DNA of 49,466 nucleotides from Burkholderiaceae bacterium (GCA_023653055.1 JAMNXR010000019.1:1-49466), one strand, 5' to 3'. Counted from the first letter of the stretch, positions 39,400-48,967 are shown. A program made the numbers and translations. The notes: generated from the sequence alone by a model not told the origin.

Positions 39400-40413
39400 T
39401 TATCGCTCCAAGCGTTTCTTTGTGTGCGCATCAAACCAATGCATGCGTTCAGCGATAGGTTTGACATATAGCGTTTGACCGATTGTAGGAGCAACTTGCT
39501 GTGCGTCCACGCGAATCACAATCGTTTCATCACCCAGATTGCCGTGAATGAGTCGTTCTGCACCCAAAAGCTCTACCGTATCGACGATGACTGGCCAACC
39601 CTCTGACGTAAATTCAAAGTGCTCCGGCCGTACCCCTAAAATCTGACCGCTCGACGCACCCGGAGCATGCGCAAAAAGATTCATGGGTGGTGAGCCAATA
39701 AATCCAGCGACAAACAGTGACGCAGGTTTGTTGTAAATCACTTCTGGTGTATCAAACTGTTCAATCTCACCGGCATGCATGACAATGACACGATGTGCCA
39801 AGGTCATGGCTTCGACTTGATCATGCGTCACAAATAGTGTGGTGACACCGAGTCGTCGATGTAGTTTTTGTATTTCTAGCCGAGTATGTACCCGCAACTT
39901 CGCATCAAGATTTGAAAGCGGCTCGTCAAAAAGAAAAACTTTGGGTTGCCGAACAATGGCGCGACCCATCGCTACACGCTGACGTTGACCTCCAGAAAGT
40001 TCGCGGGGCTTGCGTGCTAATAGTTCGCTAATGCCTAAGATTTGTGCAGCTGCTTCAACCCGTGTTTGAATTTCAGACTTGTTAACACCCGCGATTTTAA
40101 GCGCATAGCCCATATTGGCACGCACAGTCATGTGTGGGTATAGGGCATAGTTTTGAAAGACCATTGCAATGTCACGACGGGATGGATCAATCTCATTAAT
40201 GACACGATCTCCAATCATGATCTGTCCTTCGCTAATATCTTCGAGACCAGCGACCATGCGTAATAGGGTGGACTTGCCGCAACCTGAGGGACCGACGATG
40301 ACGACTAATTCACCCGCAGAGATATCAGCCTCAAAGCCCCGCACTGCATGATGTCTACCTGCATCGCGGCCATAGTATTTTTGAACGTTTCGGAAACTTA
40401 GTGCTGTCATCAT
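39400..40413 (-). CDS. ugpC: Glycerol-3-phosphate ABC transporter ATP-binding protein (UgpC)
   Basis: A 337-residue ABC ATPase of the MalK/UgpC type. Walker A is GPSGCGKSTLLRMVAGLE, signature LSGGQRQRVAMGRAI, Walker B VFLFDEPLSNLD and the switch is VTHDQVEAM. The regulatory C-terminal part (about 235-337) includes GVRPEHFEF and two TOBE-like strands. It energises import of sn-glycerol-3-phosphate or glycerophosphodiesters through UgpAE. The start is ATG 40413 (second of a TTG-ATG-ATG string). It sits between ugpE and ugpQ with gaps of 16 and 0 nt. Confidence 0.92.
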   Translation of the reverse strand: MMTALSFRNVQKYYGRDAGRHHAVRGFEADISAGELVVIVGPSGCGKSTLLRMVAGLEDISEGQIMIGDRVINEIDPSRRDIAMVFQNYALYPHMTVRANMGYALKIAGVNKSEIQTRVEAAAQILGISELLARKPRELSGGQRQRVAMGRAIVRQPKVFLFDEPLSNLDAKLRVHTRLEIQKLHRRLGVTTLFVTHDQVEAMTLAHRVIVMHAGEIEQFDTPEVIYNKPASLFVAGFIGSPPMNLFAHAPGASSGQILGVRPEHFEFTSEGWPVIVDTVELLGAERLIHGNLGDETIVIRVDAQQVAPTIGQTLYVKPIAERMHWFDAHTKKRLER

Positions 40414-40429
40414 CAATCTCGATATGTGA

Positions 40430-41284
40430 TTATTTCTCGTTCTCTACAAGACCTTTGACAAACCATTTTTGCATGAGCACTACGACAAATAACGGTGGTG
40501 CCATGGCTAATATTGCAGTCGCCATGATGACGTTCCACTCAGTTTGCGCATCTCCTGCAGGAATCATTCGGCGAATACCTACGATGACGGGGTACATATC
40601 CTCTTTGGTACTGATCAACAAGGGCCATAAATACTGGTTCCAGCCATAAATGAACTGAATCACGAACAGCGCAGCAATACTTGTAGCAGAGAGTGGCAAG
40701 AGAATGTCAAAGAAGAATCGAATAGGGCCTGCACCGTCTACCCTTGCAGCCTCTATTAATTCATTGGGTACAGATTTGAAAAACTGTCTAAATAAAAAAG
40801 TTGCTGTTGCAGAGGCGATTAAAGGAATAGTTAAGCCGCCGTAAGAATTGAGCATACCTAAATCGGCGACGACTTTAAATGTCGGAACGATACGCACCTC
40901 GACAGGGAGCATTAAGGTGATGAAAATACACCAGAATACAAGGCCACGGAACGGAAAGCGAAAATAGACCAGCGCAAAGGCGGAAAGTAATGAAATGATT
41001 ATTTTTCCGAATGCGATGGTTAAGGCTGAGATCAGACTCACGGCCAACATGCGATACACGCTCATCCCACGCGTCCCCGAGTTTTCAGTCCCGGATAGTG
41101 CGGACATGTAGTTTTCGAGCATTTGATCGCCGGGTAAGAGCGGAATCGGCCATTGCGCCATTGCTTGCGCGGTGTGCGTGGAAGCGACCCAAGCCATATA
41201 GATTGGAAAGGCAATTACCATGACACCGAGGATCAATGTCGTATGTGCAATCGCATCTACCCAAGGTCTTTTTTCTATGGCCAT
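40430..41284 (-). CDS. ugpE: Glycerol-3-phosphate ABC transporter permease (UgpE)
   Basis: A 284-residue inner-membrane permease with six predicted helices, of the MalG-type subunit. The coupling motif is PNELIEAARVDGAGPIRFFFDILLP in pieces: EAARVDGAGP and the following L-L-P. The N-terminal periplasmic loop GDQMLENYMSAL resembles UgpE proteins. The start ATG overlaps the ugpA stop codon (TGATG), so the two permeases are translationally coupled, matching their one-to-one assembly. Confidence 0.92.
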   Translation of the reverse strand: MAIEKRPWVDAIAHTTLILGVMVIAFPIYMAWVASTHTAQAMAQWPIPLLPGDQMLENYMSALSGTENSGTRGMSVYRMLAVSLISALTIAFGKIIISLLSAFALVYFRFPFRGLVFWCIFITLMLPVEVRIVPTFKVVADLGMLNSYGGLTIPLIASATATFLFRQFFKSVPNELIEAARVDGAGPIRFFFDILLPLSATSIAALFVIQFIYGWNQYLWPLLISTKEDMYPVIVGIRRMIPAGDAQTEWNVIMATAILAMAPPLFVVVLMQKWFVKGLVENEK

Positions 41285-42171
41285 CAGTAGTTCACCCGTT
41301 TGTCGATGAACTTGAATTGCAGGGCGGTCAGGAGAATGACGATCGTCATCAGGATCACAGACTGTGCGGCAGAACTGCCTAAGTCAAGCGCCTTGAAGCC
41401 ATCAAAGTAAACTTTGTAAACCAAAATTTCTGTTTCTTTACCAGGACCGCCTTGCGTGGTCGCATCCACAATCCCAAAGGTATCAAAAAAGGCATAGACG
41501 ATATTGATGACCAGTAAAAAGAAAAATACAGGTGATAAAAGGGGTAATTGAATAGACCAAAATCGCCGCCAAGGTCCTGCTCCATCTAGCATGGAGGCTT
41601 CGATCAGTGACTTGGGGATACTTTGTAAGCCCGCTAAGAAAAATAAAAAATTGTAAGAGATTTGTTTCCAGACAGAGGCCACGACAATCAAGGCCATGGC
41701 GTGATCGCTATTAAGTAAGGAGTTCCATTGCAAGCCAAAGGCGTCAAGCGATCGCGCAACCACGCCTACGCTAGGTGAAAACAAGAACAACCAAAGAATG
41801 CCCGCGACGGCAGGTGCAACCGCATAAGGCCAGATGAGTAAACTACGATAAATTAAGGTGGCGCGCACTACGCGATCGGCAAATACGGAAAGTAATAGCG
41901 CCAGACCGATGCCGATTGTTGCGACTAAGACAGAAAATATGCCTGTGATTTTGAAGGAATACCAGTAGGCAGGATCAACAAGGAGTGCTTTAAAGTTTTT
42001 TAAGCCCACCCACTGCACCGACATTCCAAAAGCATCGGATTCCTGAAAGGAATTGACCAATGCCTGACCCGCAGGCCAAAAGAAGAACACTAAAACGATG
42101 ACGCCTTGAGGCGCAACAAGCGCCCAAGGCAACCATCGAGATTTAAAAAATACTTCTTGTTTTTGAGACAT
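41284..42171 (-). CDS. ugpA: Glycerol-3-phosphate ABC transporter permease (UgpA)
   Basis: A 295-residue inner-membrane permease with six predicted helices, of the MalF/UgpA type. The coupling motif is [26 protein letters not shown] ([10 protein letters not shown], then IQLP). The segment [20 protein letters not shown] is typical for this subunit. It follows ugpB after 56 nt that contain a strong intercistronic hairpin, so receptor and permease levels are probably uncoupled. No strong ribosome site is visible before ATG 42171. Confidence 0.92.
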   Translation of the reverse strand: MSQKQEVFFKSRWLPWALVAPQGVIVLVFFFWPAGQALVNSFQESDAFGMSVQWVGLKNFKALLVDPAYWYSFKITGIFSVLVATIGIGLALLLSVFADRVVRATLIYRSLLIWPYAVAPAVAGILWLFLFSPSVGVVARSLDAFGLQWNSLLNSDHAMALIVVASVWKQISYNFLFFLAGLQSIPKSLIEASMLDGAGPWRRFWSIQLPLLSPVFFFLLVINIVYAFFDTFGIVDATTQGGPGKETEILVYKVYFDGFKALDLGSSAAQSVILMTIVILLTALQFKFIDKRVNY

Positions 42172-42180
42172 CGTATTGAC

Positions 42181-42215
42181 GCCTGCTTAAGTGACGGATA
42201 GTCACTCAGGCAGGC
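42181..42215 (-). terminator. Intercistronic hairpin between ugpB and ugpA
   Basis: GCCTGC-TTA-AGTGAC and GTCACT-CA-GGCAGGC-like arms pair (GCCTGC/GCAGGC outer, AGTGAC/GTCACT inner) around a GGATA loop. No T-run follows on the minus strand. It most likely stabilises or partly terminates the ugpB message, giving more binding protein than permease. Confidence 0.5.
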
Positions 42216-42227
42216 ATACAGGTCAAT

Positions 42228-43547
42228 TTACTTATTTGACGCGTCAAACTTTTCAAGCAAGGCATTGCCACGCTTGGTCACCTCATCAAGTGCTTGTTGT
42301 GCTGTTTTCTTGCCAGCCCACACTTGCTCAAGCTCTTCATCGATAATCGCACGGATCTGTACATAATTGCCTAAGCGAATGCCGCGTGACTTATCGGTTG
42401 TTTTGCGGATCATTTGGTTGACAGAAATATCTGTACCTGGATTATTTTTGTAAAAACCTGAGTCTTCTGTCAGCTTAAAGGCTGCCAGTGTGACAGGAAG
42501 ATATCCAGTACGCATATGATTGTCTGATTGAACTTTTGCGTCAGAGAGGTAGTTGAAAAAAGCACCAACACCTTTGTATTCTGCAGCGGGTTTGCCTGCC
42601 ATCACCCACAAGCTCGCACCACCGATGATGGTGTTTTGTGGTGCACCGGCGACATCAGGGTAGTAAGGGAGTGTCGAAACTGCAAACTTGAATTTTGCAT
42701 TCTTGACGATACCTGCGTAAGCAGCTGAGGAGTTAAACGAGATCGCGCACTCACCAGACTCAAACGAAGGGGCAGGGGCTGCACCGCGGCCTTTGTAGAC
42801 AAACAGACCGTCTTTTGCCATTTGCGCTAGATTGTCGATATGACGGACATGCAAAGGTGAGTTGGCGACTAAGCGAGCGTTAGGACCTGACATTCCGTTG
42901 CCCTGAGTGGCAAGCTCAGTATTGTGCCAAGTTGAAAAGCTTTCAAGTTGTGTCCAGCCCTGCCATGCGGTTGTGATGGGGCACTTGTGGCCATTGGCTT
43001 TAAGTTTCTCAGCAGCGGCTTTAATTTCTGGCCAAGTAGTAGGTAATTTGTCTGTGTTGACACCCGCAGCTTTTAACGCGTCGAGGTTGAGCCATGTCAC
43101 CGTTGTTGAGCTGTTGAACGGGAACGACATCATTTCACCGGTTGGGGCTGTGTAGTAACCCGAAACCGCAGAAATGTATGAATTTGGATCAAACTTGAAG
43201 CCGTTGTCGAGCATGACTTTTGATGCAGGTACAACAACGCCTTTGGAGGCCATCATTGTTGCGGTGCCCACTTCAAATACCTGAAGAATATGTGGAGGCT
43301 GACCGGCTCTAAATGCGGCGATCGCAGCTGTCATTGCTTCTGGATAGGTCCCTTTGAAAACGGGGACAACGACGTAATCATTTTGGCGCTTGTTAAAGTC
43401 ACCTGCGACATCATTGACCCAATCGTTTAGCGCACCTGACATGGCGTGCCACCAGATGATTTCAGTCTTAGCTTGAGCCTGTGCTGTGAGGTGAGTACCT
43501 GCCACCATTGCTAAAGCTGTAGCAAGGGTTGCTAATTTTTTCATCAT
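42228..43547 (-). CDS. ugpB: Glycerol-3-phosphate ABC transporter substrate-binding protein (UgpB)
   Basis: A 439-residue periplasmic receptor. The signal peptide (MMKKLATLATALAMVAGTHL, cleavage after TAQAQ or near it) precedes a mature sequence beginning KTEIIWWHAMSGALNDWVND. The W-W-H-A-M-x-G pattern is highly conserved in UgpB and contributes to the ligand pocket. The segment YYTAPTGEMMSFPFNSSTTV also matches. It binds sn-glycerol-3-phosphate or glycerophosphocholine for UgpAEC. GGAG lies seven bases before ATG. It is the first gene of the operon, and a perfect inverted repeat sits 22-37 nt upstream of the start. Confidence 0.93.
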   Translation of the reverse strand: MMKKLATLATALAMVAGTHLTAQAQAKTEIIWWHAMSGALNDWVNDVAGDFNKRQNDYVVVPVFKGTYPEAMTAAIAAFRAGQPPHILQVFEVGTATMMASKGVVVPASKVMLDNGFKFDPNSYISAVSGYYTAPTGEMMSFPFNSSTTVTWLNLDALKAAGVNTDKLPTTWPEIKAAAEKLKANGHKCPITTAWQGWTQLESFSTWHNTELATQGNGMSGPNARLVANSPLHVRHIDNLAQMAKDGLFVYKGRGAAPAPSFESGECAISFNSSAAYAGIVKNAKFKFAVSTLPYYPDVAGAPQNTIIGGASLWVMAGKPAAEYKGVGAFFNYLSDAKVQSDNHMRTGYLPVTLAAFKLTEDSGFYKNNPGTDISVNQMIRKTTDKSRGIRLGNYVQIRAIIDEELEQVWAGKKTAQQALDEVTKRGNALLEKFDASNK

Positions 43548-43568
43548 TTGTATTCTCCATCGAATATG

Positions 43569-43584
43569 AACTAGTCGTCTAGTT
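43569..43584. promoter_or_regulatory. Perfect inverted repeat ahead of ugpB (candidate operator)
   Basis: AACTAG and CTAGTT flank a four-base TCGT spacer, 22-37 nt upstream of the ugpB start codon. The site lies in the short gap after blh, in the expected promoter or 5' leader of the ugp operon. No Pho-box-like tandem repeat is obvious, so control by another regulator is possible. Confidence 0.4.
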
Positions 43585-43609
43585 TCATTGACGATAAAGA
43601 GTTTTCATT

Positions 43610-44527
43610 TCAAATTAATGACAGTTTCTGTTTGGCTTTGACAGAGGCGAGAGCGATTAGCGCCATATGGGGAACTGTTACAGCCGCTAAACCAATAAAA
43701 ATAAACTTTAGGATCAGTGCATTAATCGGTAAGTTCGGCCATAACCACCAGAGCACACCGAGTAGCATTAGGGTTGCCAAGGTGTAAATCACCATCATTC
43801 GCATTAAGCGAGGATGGACTGCAGTCGGAGCAGCGCTAAACTCACCATACAGATGACGTGGGCTGTGTAACAGGCAAAAATACAGGGTGAAGTAAAGAAG
43901 TGGTGGTGTGAAATACGCCAGCGCAATGAGTGTGAGAAACTCTAAGCTGGTATGCCATTGCCGCTTCCAAGCGGTGATAGCGATCAGGATGGCGACTGTC
44001 GTCCCGAGAAGCCATTCCGGCAGCGCGAGGGTGATGGCAAGTTTGCCCCCCTCGATACCCGAGAGCTGTTGAAAAATCATCTCTACAGCTTGAGTGTGAA
44101 AGCCAATGGGCATCAATAGTAAAAGAGCGCCTGTAATGAGGCGTATGGGCATGCTGAGTGAGGGCATCCAGTCCGCAGAGAAGTGCCAGGCACTGATGCT
44201 TAAAAAAATGATCAGACTGAGCGCTGGACACCACCACCAAAATAACACTACGAGTGCCGCGAGTGCGAGATACCCTGCGTTGAATAAAATTTTTTGTTGT
44301 AGCGAATTGTTTAATCCAATGCGTTCAGCAATCCAAGGGTCGAGTGCACCGTGGGGCAAACCAAACAAGGCGATCACAATACCTAAAATGATCAGTTGTG
44401 CGGTGGGTGAAATAAAGTCGAACGATATATTCAGTAAAACAATGCAGAGTAGCGCTGATAAGGGGAAAACGCGTTGCGCACTTTTTAAAAGTGTCAGGAT
44501 GAGCGGCGATGGCGACGGCTTCATCAT
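43610..44527 (-). CDS. blh: Beta-carotene 15,15'-dioxygenase, Brp/Blh family
   Basis: A 305-residue integral membrane enzyme that cleaves beta-carotene symmetrically to two retinals. Conserved histidines thought to bind iron are in GLPHGALDPW (His59), SAWHFSADW, LLHSPRHLYG and VPHMALIAL. About eight hydrophobic helices are visible. Its start overlaps the crtY stop by four bases (ATGA), so it is the last gene of the crtEIBY-blh operon and supplies the chromophore for the rhodopsin encoded upstream. Confidence 0.92.
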   Translation of the reverse strand: MMKPSPSPLILTLLKSAQRVFPLSALLCIVLLNISFDFISPTAQLIILGIVIALFGLPHGALDPWIAERIGLNNSLQQKILFNAGYLALAALVVLFWWWCPALSLIIFLSISAWHFSADWMPSLSMPIRLITGALLLLMPIGFHTQAVEMIFQQLSGIEGGKLAITLALPEWLLGTTVAILIAITAWKRQWHTSLEFLTLIALAYFTPPLLYFTLYFCLLHSPRHLYGEFSAAPTAVHPRLMRMMVIYTLATLMLLGVLWWLWPNLPINALILKFIFIGLAAVTVPHMALIALASVKAKQKLSLI

Positions 44528-45702
44528 TTTCTTTGAAAGAGATTTGACAAGAGTGCTTGAATAAATGGTTTTTTAGGCAAGCACATGACAATGTGGAGAT
44601 AGTCGATCAAGCTGGCGCGATCATTCATAAAACGGATAAAGCGCTCGGTCTGCGTCTTACCTAGTAACTTATTAAAAAGAGTTGGTGCAAGACTTGGTTG
44701 AGATTGAATGACCGAAAGAAAAAGTTGATCCATCTTTTGAAGCCAAAATTTGGATAATGTCTGAGGAACAACGGTGCCTTGTTTGCAGTAATGTTCCGCG
44801 CATTGTTCTGCCCAGCGTTGAATTCTCATAAAGCCGTAGCCCGATGAGGGTCGCAAGGCACCGCCTCCCAAGCCAGCACGGGGCGGATCGCTACGGTGGA
44901 TGGGTAAACCCATTGGGAGATTGCCATACTCTATGCGAAGAGATTGCGAATCAGTCAAACCACGCTCGGCGAGTAACTGATCGAAGGCCTCTCTGAGTGC
45001 CTCTGCCGGATATGGTCGGCTTGCGAAAAGTGTGAGTTCGATCAGTAGACGATCTTGTCCGAGGGGTAAGAGATAGGTAAAACAAAACTCACCGTCCAAC
45101 AGACGCATATCTGTCATGAGCTCTAAGGTAAAGTGCTCGGTGTTGATGCCATGGCCAAGTTGAATCTCTGCTCCTAAAAAGCATTGATACAACGCGGATT
45201 GTTCAAAATGTGTTGAACTGGGAGGTCGGGTATCGATGACTTGTTTGGCGAAAAAGCTTCCTTGTGTCGTTTCAATGTTCCACCCGTCCTCTTGTTTTAT
45301 AAGGTTGATGACCGTTGTGCCCAGTCTTGAGGCAATGGATGGGCATTGGTTGATTTTCTTCCAGCAATCTAGATAAAAATCAGAAGAGCGGATGTATTGA
45401 TAAGGATGCAGGCTGCTGCTTTTTGTTTCAATCGCTTGCCCCTGTAACCCGAAATGCCAAGTTGTCCAACGGTGACTGACCAACCTAGAGAGCGCATGTT
45501 CTGGGGTCGACCAGAAACACCAGCTACGATCGTCTTGGTAGTGTGTGCGTGGTTCTAAAATAATGATTGATCGAGTCGTTTGGCGATCGGCAAGCTCTCT
45601 GGCTAGTGAAAGACCTGCACAACCCCCACCAATGATCGCGAGATCAACGCGTTGCGTTGGTTCCAAAGCAGTCTTGTATATGTTGGTGGAGTGGACGTGC
45701 AT
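44524..45702 (-). CDS. crtY: Lycopene beta-cyclase
   Basis: A 392-residue CrtY-type flavoprotein that cyclises both ends of lycopene to give beta-carotene. The N-terminal dinucleotide-binding motif is DLAIIGGGCAGLSLARELAD (residues about 21-40), followed by EPRTHYQDDRSWCFW. The D-D-R-x-W-x-F-W pattern is characteristic of CrtY. Mid-protein FCFTYLLPLG and GGGALRPSSGYGFMRIQRW are also family marks. It overlaps the end of crtB by 59 nt, longer than the other junctions in the operon, and this first ATG is the only plausible start before the flavin motif. Confidence 0.93.
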   Translation of the reverse strand: MHVHSTNIYKTALEPTQRVDLAIIGGGCAGLSLARELADRQTTRSIIILEPRTHYQDDRSWCFWSTPEHALSRLVSHRWTTWHFGLQGQAIETKSSSLHPYQYIRSSDFYLDCWKKINQCPSIASRLGTTVINLIKQEDGWNIETTQGSFFAKQVIDTRPPSSTHFEQSALYQCFLGAEIQLGHGINTEHFTLELMTDMRLLDGEFCFTYLLPLGQDRLLIELTLFASRPYPAEALREAFDQLLAERGLTDSQSLRIEYGNLPMGLPIHRSDPPRAGLGGGALRPSSGYGFMRIQRWAEQCAEHYCKQGTVVPQTLSKFWLQKMDQLFLSVIQSQPSLAPTLFNKLLGKTQTERFIRFMNDRASLIDYLHIVMCLPKKPFIQALLSNLFQRK

Positions 45703-46564
45703 GGTCGGGGTTCGATTTTCGTAAGCTTGGATGCAAAGCGTAACGTATCAGCGCCGAAGTTGCACAAAGTACTTTACGTGGCTGAGAGACGATGGCACGT
45801 CGATCCCAAGAGCGATAGTCTGCCTGCGCGATTGTTTGGCCAATCTCTCCATAAACATGCGCAGCAACGATGATGCTGTAGCGGGCAGCCGGAGGCAGAT
45901 ACACGACGCCACTCAAGCCGCTTTGATAATACTCTTTTGCTAACGTGAGCAGTCTTTTGGTGGATGCTTGTAGGCTGAGCGCTTGCTGTGCATTTGGAGA
46001 CAGAATCTCCTGTGCCGTCATACTGCCGAGCCATGTTGCAGGTAAATAGATGCGGCCGAGCCTCGCATCTTGTCCCACATCACGTGCGATATTGGTCAGT
46101 TGCATCGCAATACCCAAGTCAATCGCAAACGGCCACGCTTGCTTGGGCTGAACGTCCAGCACTTCACACATCATTAAGCCTACAGTTCCTGCAACTTGAT
46201 AGGCATAGCGCAGTAAATGCCTTTCATCTTGGATATGTTGCATGTTCAGATCAGATTGAATGCCCTCAATCAGAGATAAGACAGGCGCCTGCGGCATCGC
46301 CAATTCTTGCATTAAGGCGATCATGTCCATCACGCAAGCTTGGTCAGTGTGACCACTTTGGATAGCGCTTTTGATGCAGTCTAACTCTTGCGTGGCCAAG
46401 AGGGGATCGCTCGCCTCATCGGCAACATCGTCTACGTAGCGGCAAAAAGCATATAGTCGTGCTGCGCGCGCCCGGTACTTTGGCGCGAGTAAATGACTCG
46501 CGAAGTAAAAACTTCGCCCGTGCGATTTGAGAACCGCCAGGGCTTGATCCTTGGCAGGTGTCAT
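45644..46564 (-). CDS. crtB: Phytoene synthase
   Basis: A 306-residue squalene/phytoene synthase family enzyme that condenses two GGPP molecules into phytoene. The two Asp-rich Mg-diphosphate motifs are FCRYVDDVADEASD (DDVAD) and TNIARDVGQDARLGRIYLP (DVGQD). SFYFASHLLAPKYRARAARLYAFC near the N-terminus also fits. The start overlaps the crtI stop by four bases. A cytoplasmic protein peripheral to the membrane, third gene of the operon. Confidence 0.94.
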   Translation of the reverse strand: MTPAKDQALAVLKSHGRSFYFASHLLAPKYRARAARLYAFCRYVDDVADEASDPLLATQELDCIKSAIQSGHTDQACVMDMIALMQELAMPQAPVLSLIEGIQSDLNMQHIQDERHLLRYAYQVAGTVGLMMCEVLDVQPKQAWPFAIDLGIAMQLTNIARDVGQDARLGRIYLPATWLGSMTAQEILSPNAQQALSLQASTKRLLTLAKEYYQSGLSGVVYLPPAARYSIIVAAHVYGEIGQTIAQADYRSWDRRAIVSQPRKVLCATSALIRYALHPSLRKSNPDHARPLHQHIQDCFGTNATR

Positions 46565-48060
46565 AGGCGCTGACTCAATTCGACTTCTGGCAGAAGTCGG
46601 TCCACTACTTTCGCTGAGGAGACAACGCCAGGCAGTCCTGCACCTGGATGAGTTCCCGCACCCACAAGAAATAAGTTGGCGGGACCTTCGCCTCGATTAT
46701 GAAAGCGAAACCAAGCAGATTGGCTGAAAATCGGCGATACAGAAAAACCAGCGCCGTCAGGAGAGAGGTAGCGGTCTTTGAAGTCGACGGGTGTCATAAA
46801 GAACTGATCAACGATGTGTTCGCGCAAGCCGGGGAGGGTGCGTTCGCCCAGCGCGTCAATAACACGATCGGCTAGGAGCGGACCCGTTTTTTCCCAGTCA
46901 ATATTGGCTTGTAAATTGGGGACAGGCACAAGCGCATAAAAACTATCGCCGCCCTCAGGTGCAAAACTCGGATCGGTTGCGGTCGGTCGATGGAGATAAA
47001 TCGAAAAATCGTCTGCTAACACTTTGCGATTAAAAATGTCATCGAGCAATTCTTTATAACGCGGTCCCATCCAAATGGTGTGGTGAGCGACCTTTGGATA
47101 TTGCTTGTTTGTCCCAAAAAAGAGTACGAACAATCCCATCGATTTGCGCCAACGATCCGCTTTAAAGCGTGCCGTCCATGTGGTGGCTTGTTTTGGTAAA
47201 AGATCTTTATAGAGATGAACGGGGTCTGCGTTAGAAATCACGTAATCGCAGCGGAGATTTTCCTTGTGACCCTCTCCGTTCTCTATTTCGACACTTTTAA
47301 TATCTCCGTTTTGATTGGTTAACGAGGTGACCGTGGTGTTTAATTTAATCTCTACACCTTGCTCAACCATGAGCGTGCCCAGCGCATCGACTAAAGCGCC
47401 CGTACCTCCCATGGCGAAGTGCACACCATGTGCTTGCTCCAGAAAATGAATCAGTCCGTAGATGCAGGTGGTATCAAAGGGGTTACCCCCCACTAGCAAG
47501 GGCTGAATAGAAAACGCTTGGCGTAAATAATCACTTTTAAGATAACGACACACCATTTGCCAGACTGTTCGCCATGCCCCCAGTCTTGCGAGGTGCGGGA
47601 TTTGCGCAAACATGAAGGCCATGCTGTGAAAGGGGCGGTCTGAGAGCTTGGTAAAGCCAATGTCATAAAGCTTTTTAGACTGTTCAAGTAAACGCAGGTA
47701 GCCTTCGACATCATCAGGATTGATCCGTCTAATTTCAGCTAACGTGTCCTCGAGTGTGCCCCCATAATCAAAATGGTTGCCATCGGAAAATTCAAAGCGA
47801 TACCAGGGCTTGAGGGGTACGAGTTTGACGTGGTCATGCAAAGATTGACCGAATAGTGCGAAGAGTTCTTCAAAGAGAAAAGGGGCCGTTAAAACAGTCG
47901 GACCTGCGTCGTGTTTGAATCCGGCCCGTTCAAAGACTTGTGCCCGGCCTCCGAGGCGCGGACAACGATCAATCAATGTGACTGCGTACCCTTTTTTGCG
48001 GGCGCGTAGCGCCGCGGCTATTCCTCCAAAACCACCGCCAATGACTACTACCTGGCTCAT
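46561..48060 (-). CDS. crtI: Phytoene desaturase (lycopene-forming)
   Basis: A 499-residue CrtI-type FAD enzyme that introduces four double bonds into phytoene to give lycopene. The FAD motif is VVVIGGGFGGIAAALRARKKG at the very N-terminus (GGGFGGIAAA), followed by LIDRCPRLGGRAQVFERAG. The C-terminal signature is LFLVGAGTHPGAGLPGVVSS (GAGTHPGAGLPGV). The start was placed at ATG 48060, nine codons inside the longer open frame, because GAGGAA precedes it and it gives the same four-base ATGA overlap with crtE seen at other junctions. Confidence 0.94.
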   Translation of the reverse strand: MSQVVVIGGGFGGIAAALRARKKGYAVTLIDRCPRLGGRAQVFERAGFKHDAGPTVLTAPFLFEELFALFGQSLHDHVKLVPLKPWYRFEFSDGNHFDYGGTLEDTLAEIRRINPDDVEGYLRLLEQSKKLYDIGFTKLSDRPFHSMAFMFAQIPHLARLGAWRTVWQMVCRYLKSDYLRQAFSIQPLLVGGNPFDTTCIYGLIHFLEQAHGVHFAMGGTGALVDALGTLMVEQGVEIKLNTTVTSLTNQNGDIKSVEIENGEGHKENLRCDYVISNADPVHLYKDLLPKQATTWTARFKADRWRKSMGLFVLFFGTNKQYPKVAHHTIWMGPRYKELLDDIFNRKVLADDFSIYLHRPTATDPSFAPEGGDSFYALVPVPNLQANIDWEKTGPLLADRVIDALGERTLPGLREHIVDQFFMTPVDFKDRYLSPDGAGFSVSPIFSQSAWFRFHNRGEGPANLFLVGAGTHPGAGLPGVVSSAKVVDRLLPEVELSQRL

Positions 48061-48917
48061 GCTTCCTCGAGACTGAGTTTGCCGCACAGACTCATTAGAA
48101 ATTCACCACTGTGGGCAGGTAATTGGGCTGCATGCGTTTCGGCCTTGAGCAGGTGCGTCTGCATCACATGCATCGCTTCTGTGGTGGCCAAGGTTTTGTC
48201 TAGGTGCAGTTGCTCTAAAACGCTAATGATATTGCAGGTGCCGCGCGTTTGGTCGTCATGGACGTCATTGAGGTCATCGGCAATCTGGTAGGCTACTGCA
48301 AAGGATTGACCTGCGATAGTGGCATCAGTCAGTGCATTGTTTTGTTGACTAGCAATCATGACAAGCTCCAGCGGTAAGGCTAGTAGGCTACCAGACTTGA
48401 GGGTGGCAATATTGAGATAACCCTCTAGATTGACGGGCTGTGCTGCATAAGACAGATCGAGTGTCTGACCGCAGATCAAGTCTGCAGTTCTTTGATGAAG
48501 GTGAGAGACGAGCCGATGGGAATCAGGCTGGCTCTGGTGAATGGTGTCGAAGGCTGCTGAGAGCATCAAGGTTCCCGCGCACATCGCGGTACTTTTGTCG
48601 AAACGAGACCACGCGGCTTCTTTTCCACGGCGTTGGGTATCGCCATCTTGAATGTCGTCATGCAATAGCGAGGCATTATGAATGAGTTCACAGCCGGCGG
48701 CGAGGGCGATACACCTATTGTCGCTTAGACCAAGCGCAAGGCCCGCAGTGAGCGCTAATCTTGCTCTGGCACAACTGGCATTGCTATCAAAATGATAAAT
48801 AATTAGATCGTTTAGTTTTTTTGCATCAGTACGACAAAGTTTGTTCAGAATGAGCGCATCCATTTTGCGCAACAACGCTTCTATCTTTATATCTGCTTGG
48901 GCGTCATATGTACTCAT
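48057..48917 (-). CDS. crtE: Geranylgeranyl diphosphate synthase
   Basis: A 286-residue trans-prenyltransferase that makes C20 GGPP from IPP and DMAPP/FPP. The first Asp-rich motif is HDDIQDGDTQRRG (DDxxD, residues 87-91) and the second QIADDLNDVHDD (DDLND, 214-218). The start was set at ATG 48917, with AGGA seven bases before it; GTG 48923 is in frame but would overlap that site. The ribosome site immediately follows the T-run of the rhodopsin terminator, so expression depends on read-through or a promoter very close by. First gene of crtEIBY-blh. Confidence 0.93.
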   Translation of the reverse strand: MSTYDAQADIKIEALLRKMDALILNKLCRTDAKKLNDLIIYHFDSNASCARARLALTAGLALGLSDNRCIALAAGCELIHNASLLHDDIQDGDTQRRGKEAAWSRFDKSTAMCAGTLMLSAAFDTIHQSQPDSHRLVSHLHQRTADLICGQTLDLSYAAQPVNLEGYLNIATLKSGSLLALPLELVMIASQQNNALTDATIAGQSFAVAYQIADDLNDVHDDQTRGTCNIISVLEQLHLDKTLATTEAMHVMQTHLLKAETHAAQLPAHSGEFLMSLCGKLSLEEA

Positions 48918-48926
48918 TCGCACATC

Positions 48927-48967
48927 CTAAAAAACAATCCCTGGTCAACGTTGCTGACCAGGGATTG
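48927..48967 (-). terminator. Strong hairpin/terminator between rhodopsin and crtE
   Basis: CAATCCCTGGTCA and TGACCAGGGATTG form a perfect 13-pair stem with a seven-base loop (48935-48967). On the minus strand it is followed by six T residues. It is a strong intrinsic terminator placed 40 nt after the rhodopsin stop and directly in front of the crtE ribosome site. Confidence 0.88.

Noticed and set aside
44106-44564. 152-codon plus-strand frame inside blh
   Set aside because: Antisense of a membrane protein with conserved Blh histidine motifs; composition typical of a shadow frame.
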